From positions 1 through 7,182 of the forward strand of contig DATCOZ010000327.1 in assembly GCA_036564345.1 (NCBI GenBank): 7,182 nucleotides of DNA. Direction: 5' to 3'. Both the position numbers and the translations under genes were made by a program. A model generated the notes under the pieces. It saw only the letters and a program-made list of their open reading frames with translations. It ran no database searches and was not told where the DNA came from. Below are positions 6,009 to 7,182 of this stretch, in pieces (the first letter of the stretch is position 1; every line of letters begins with the position of its first letter). The DNA is from UBA6019 sp036564345. Its GTDB lineage: Bacteria; Chloroflexota; Dormibacteria; Dormibacterales; Dormibacteraceae.

Positions 6009-6335
6009 TTAAACCATTCCCAGTTCCCACCGTGCGTCCTCGGTCATCCGTTCCGGGGTCCACGGTGGGTCGTAGACGATCTCCACCCCGGCGTCCTTGA
6101 CGCCCGGGATCTCGAGCAGGTGCTCGCGCACGTCGGTCATCACCTCGGCGGCCATCGGGCAGCCGAGCGCGGTCAGCGTCATCTTGACGTCGACCCGCTC
6201 CTTATCTTTATCGAGGTTGATCTCGTAGATCAGGCCCAGGTCGACGATGTTGACCGGGATCTCGGGGTCGTAGCACTCGTGCAGCTTCTCCAGCACGACG
6301 CCTTCGGTGACATCGGCCATCGTCGTTTCGCTCAT
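6009..6335 (-). CDS. sufT: SufT / MIP18-type (DUF59) Fe-S assembly factor
   Basis: This 108-residue protein is a stand-alone MIP18/PaaD-like (DUF59) domain. Family marks are DPEIPVNIVDLGLIY (residues 23-37), the TALGCPMA segment with the conserved Cys59, and the end block YDPPWTPERMTEDARWELG. In other bacteria SufT helps maturation of Fe-S proteins in the cytoplasm, and eukaryotic MIP18 does the same in cluster targeting. The ATG at 6335 overlaps the rhodanese stop codon by 4 bp (ATGA), and GGTGGAG (6341-6347, minus sense) lies 5 bases upstream, so translation is coupled and Shine-Dalgarno-led. It is the last gene of the operon. PaaD in phenylacetate degradation is the main alternative, but the sufS-sufU context favours SufT. 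Confidence 0.9.
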   Translation of the reverse strand: MSETTMADVTEGVVLEKLHECYDPEIPVNIVDLGLIYEINLDKDKERVDVKMTLTALGCPMAAEVMTDVREHLLEIPGVKDAGVEIVYDPPWTPERMTEDARWELGMV

Positions 6336-6670
6336 GGGGTCTCCACCGGCAGCTCGGCCTGCTTCCAGGCGGTGAAGCCGCCCCTGAAATTGACGACATC
6401 CTTGACCCCGAGGGCGACGGCCATCTCGGAGGCGACGGCGGAACGCTCGCCGACCTGGCATTGGAACACCGTCTTGTCGACGAATTTGTGGCCGGTCGGG
6501 TTGGCGAGGATCTGGCCCAACACGACGTGCCGGGCGCCCGGGATGTGGCCGCGCTGCCACTCCCAGTCCTCACGTACGTCGACCAGCTCGTAGCCGTCGT
6601 CGAGGAGCCGCTTGACTTCGTCGACGTTCGCCTCTTTGAATCCGCTCGCGTACTCGTTCTCAGCTGCCAT
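6332..6670 (-). CDS. Single-domain rhodanese sulfurtransferase
   Basis: The 112-residue protein is one rhodanese domain. It contains YELVDVRED (residues 27-35), the motif RGHIPGARH (40-48), the active-site loop with Cys71 in QCQVGERS, and a closing NFRGGFTAWKQAELPVE. The intact Cys and following Arg suggest it can carry a persulfide and transfer sulfur to an acceptor in the cytoplasm. It lies 3 bp after sufU and overlaps sufT by 4 bp, so it is co-transcribed and presumably serves Fe-S assembly, either as a sulfur carrier between SufS/SufU and other users or as an alternative sulfur donor; the exact role is inferred. A GAGGAAG ribosome-binding site (within 6679-6689, minus sense) is 8 bases upstream of the ATG and inside the end of sufU. 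Confidence 0.88.
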   Translation of the reverse strand: MAAENEYASGFKEANVDEVKRLLDDGYELVDVREDWEWQRGHIPGARHVVLGQILANPTGHKFVDKTVFQCQVGERSAVASEMAVALGVKDVVNFRGGFTAWKQAELPVETP

Positions 6671-6673
6671 TTT

Positions 6674-7141
6674 TCAGTCTTCCTCTCCTGACCAGTCTCC
6701 CAGTCCCCATGCCCCGACCTTCAACACCTTGAGCGAGAGCAGCGCGCACTTGATGCGCGCCGGCGAGATGTCGATGCCGAGATCTTCGAACACGTCTTCC
6801 TTGCTGATCTTCCGCGCCTCCTCCAGGGAGAGCCCCTTCAGCCGCTCGGTCAGCAGCGATGCCGATGCCTGCGAGATCGCGCAACCGCGGCCGTGGAAGC
6901 GGACGTCGGCGATGTTCCCGTCCTTGACCGCGAGGTCGATGCCGATGATGTCGCCGCAGAGCGGGTTGTCCTCCTCGTGGGAGAGCGTCGGCGACTCCAG
7001 TCGCCCGAAGTTCCTCGGGTTCTTGTAGTGATCCAGGATGTACTCCCGGTAGAACTGCTCGTCTGAATCGGAGGGGGGACGTCCCCCCTCGTGGCCGTGC
7101 TCGGCGGAGCCTCCGCGCGCCCCACCCCCCTGAACGCTCAT
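6674..7141 (-). CDS. sufU: SufU-type Fe-S assembly / sulfur-acceptor protein
   Basis: SufU takes sulfur from the SufS desulfurase and passes it to Fe-S cluster assembly; it is a zinc-dependent sulfurtransferase in studied Gram-positives. The 155-residue product carries FYREYILDHYKNPRN (30-44), NPLCGD (Cys62, Asp64), GCAISQASAS (Cys87) and PARIKCALLSLKVL (Cys132), i.e. the three Cys and one Asp of the zinc site. The residue before Cys132 is Lys, as in SufU, not the His of IscU. Cys87 and Cys132 are 45 apart, so the roughly 17-21 residue insertion of Bacillus SufU is missing. Residues 1-27 are a Gly-rich extension absent from typical SufU. The ATG at 7141 is 1 base after the sufS stop. A TTG at 7150 would be 4 bases behind GAGG and would overlap sufS, adding three residues. 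Confidence 0.93.
   Translation of the reverse strand: MSVQGGGARGGSAEHGHEGGRPPSDSDEQFYREYILDHYKNPRNFGRLESPTLSHEEDNPLCGDIIGIDLAVKDGNIADVRFHGRGCAISQASASLLTERLKGLSLEEARKISKEDVFEDLGIDISPARIKCALLSLKVLKVGAWGLGDWSGEED
7071..7090. repeat. Perfect 20-bp palindrome inside the sufU 5' end
   Basis: GAGGGGGGAC is followed directly by GTCCCCCCTC, a perfect inverted repeat with 10-bp arms and no spacer. It encodes part of the unusual N-terminal extension of SufU (EGGRPPS). A second small palindrome, GCGGAG-C-CTCCGC, lies at 7104-7116 in the same extension. The arrangement suggests a palindromic element inserted in frame, or an mRNA hairpin near the sufS-sufU junction. Confidence 0.6.
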
Positions 7142-7142
7142 C

Positions 7143-7181
7143 TCAGGCAAAGATCCTCTGCGCGTCGCGGACGCCCTCGAC
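7143..7181 (-). CDS. sufS: SufS cysteine desulfurase, C-terminal end (partial)
   Basis: The window edge cuts this gene; only the last 12 codons (VEGVRDAQRIFA) and the TGA stop are present. The ending resembles the C-terminal helix of SufS-type cysteine desulfurases, and the position one base upstream of sufU fits the conserved sufS-sufU order. The identification rests mainly on context. If correct, it is a PLP enzyme that removes sulfur from cysteine as a persulfide for SufU. Confidence 0.6.
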   Translation of the reverse strand, partial: VEGVRDAQRIFA

Positions 7182-7182
7182 C

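Overview
The window is a high-GC bacterial chromosome segment carrying seven complete protein genes or near neighbours of them plus one partial gene at the right edge. The mix of features suggests a soil-type, high-GC lineage such as Chloroflexota, Dormibacterota or a relative of Actinomycetota: a TadE-type pseudopilin, a lipoprotein with a Ser/Thr/Pro/Ala spacer and beta-propeller repeats, a SufS/SufU-based Fe-S assembly operon, and start codons that lie 7 to 8 bases behind a -10-like hexamer. This placement is an inference and no rRNA or marker gene is present to settle it.

Layout. The left half (28-3595) is on the minus strand. Read in transcription order it holds a cation diffusion facilitator (Zn-type metal exporter), a short citrate synthase 15 bp behind it, a small ankyrin-repeat protein, and a TadE-like pilus protein whose partners would lie beyond the left edge. 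The middle (3615-5732) is on the plus strand: a short-chain dehydrogenase/reductase diverging from the metal exporter, then a secreted lipoprotein with PD40/TolB-like repeats. Between 5733 and 6008 there is no gene. It holds a cluster of hairpins resembling dispersed intergenic palindromic repeats. The right end (6009-7181) is a tight minus-strand operon, sufS (only its last 12 codons) - sufU - rhodanese - sufT, with gaps of 1 bp and 3 bp and a 4-bp overlap.

How the genes work together. The right-hand operon is the clear functional unit: the SufS desulfurase passes sulfur to SufU, and SufT (MIP18/DUF59) supports Fe-S maturation. The rhodanese between them suggests an extra persulfide-carrying step. 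The other genes look like ordinary housekeeping or accessory genes with no evident shared pathway.

Most notable signals. (1) The exporter and dehydrogenase appear to share one near-symmetric -10 element, with a GTG start exactly 7 bases away on each side. (2) The same -10/start spacing recurs at other genes, suggesting leaderless transcription. (3) SufU has a Gly-rich N-terminal extension that encodes a perfect 20-bp palindrome. (4) A composite palindromic repeat occupies the gap at 5819-5928. I found no CRISPR array, RNA gene, insertion sequence or clearly new defence or mobile system.
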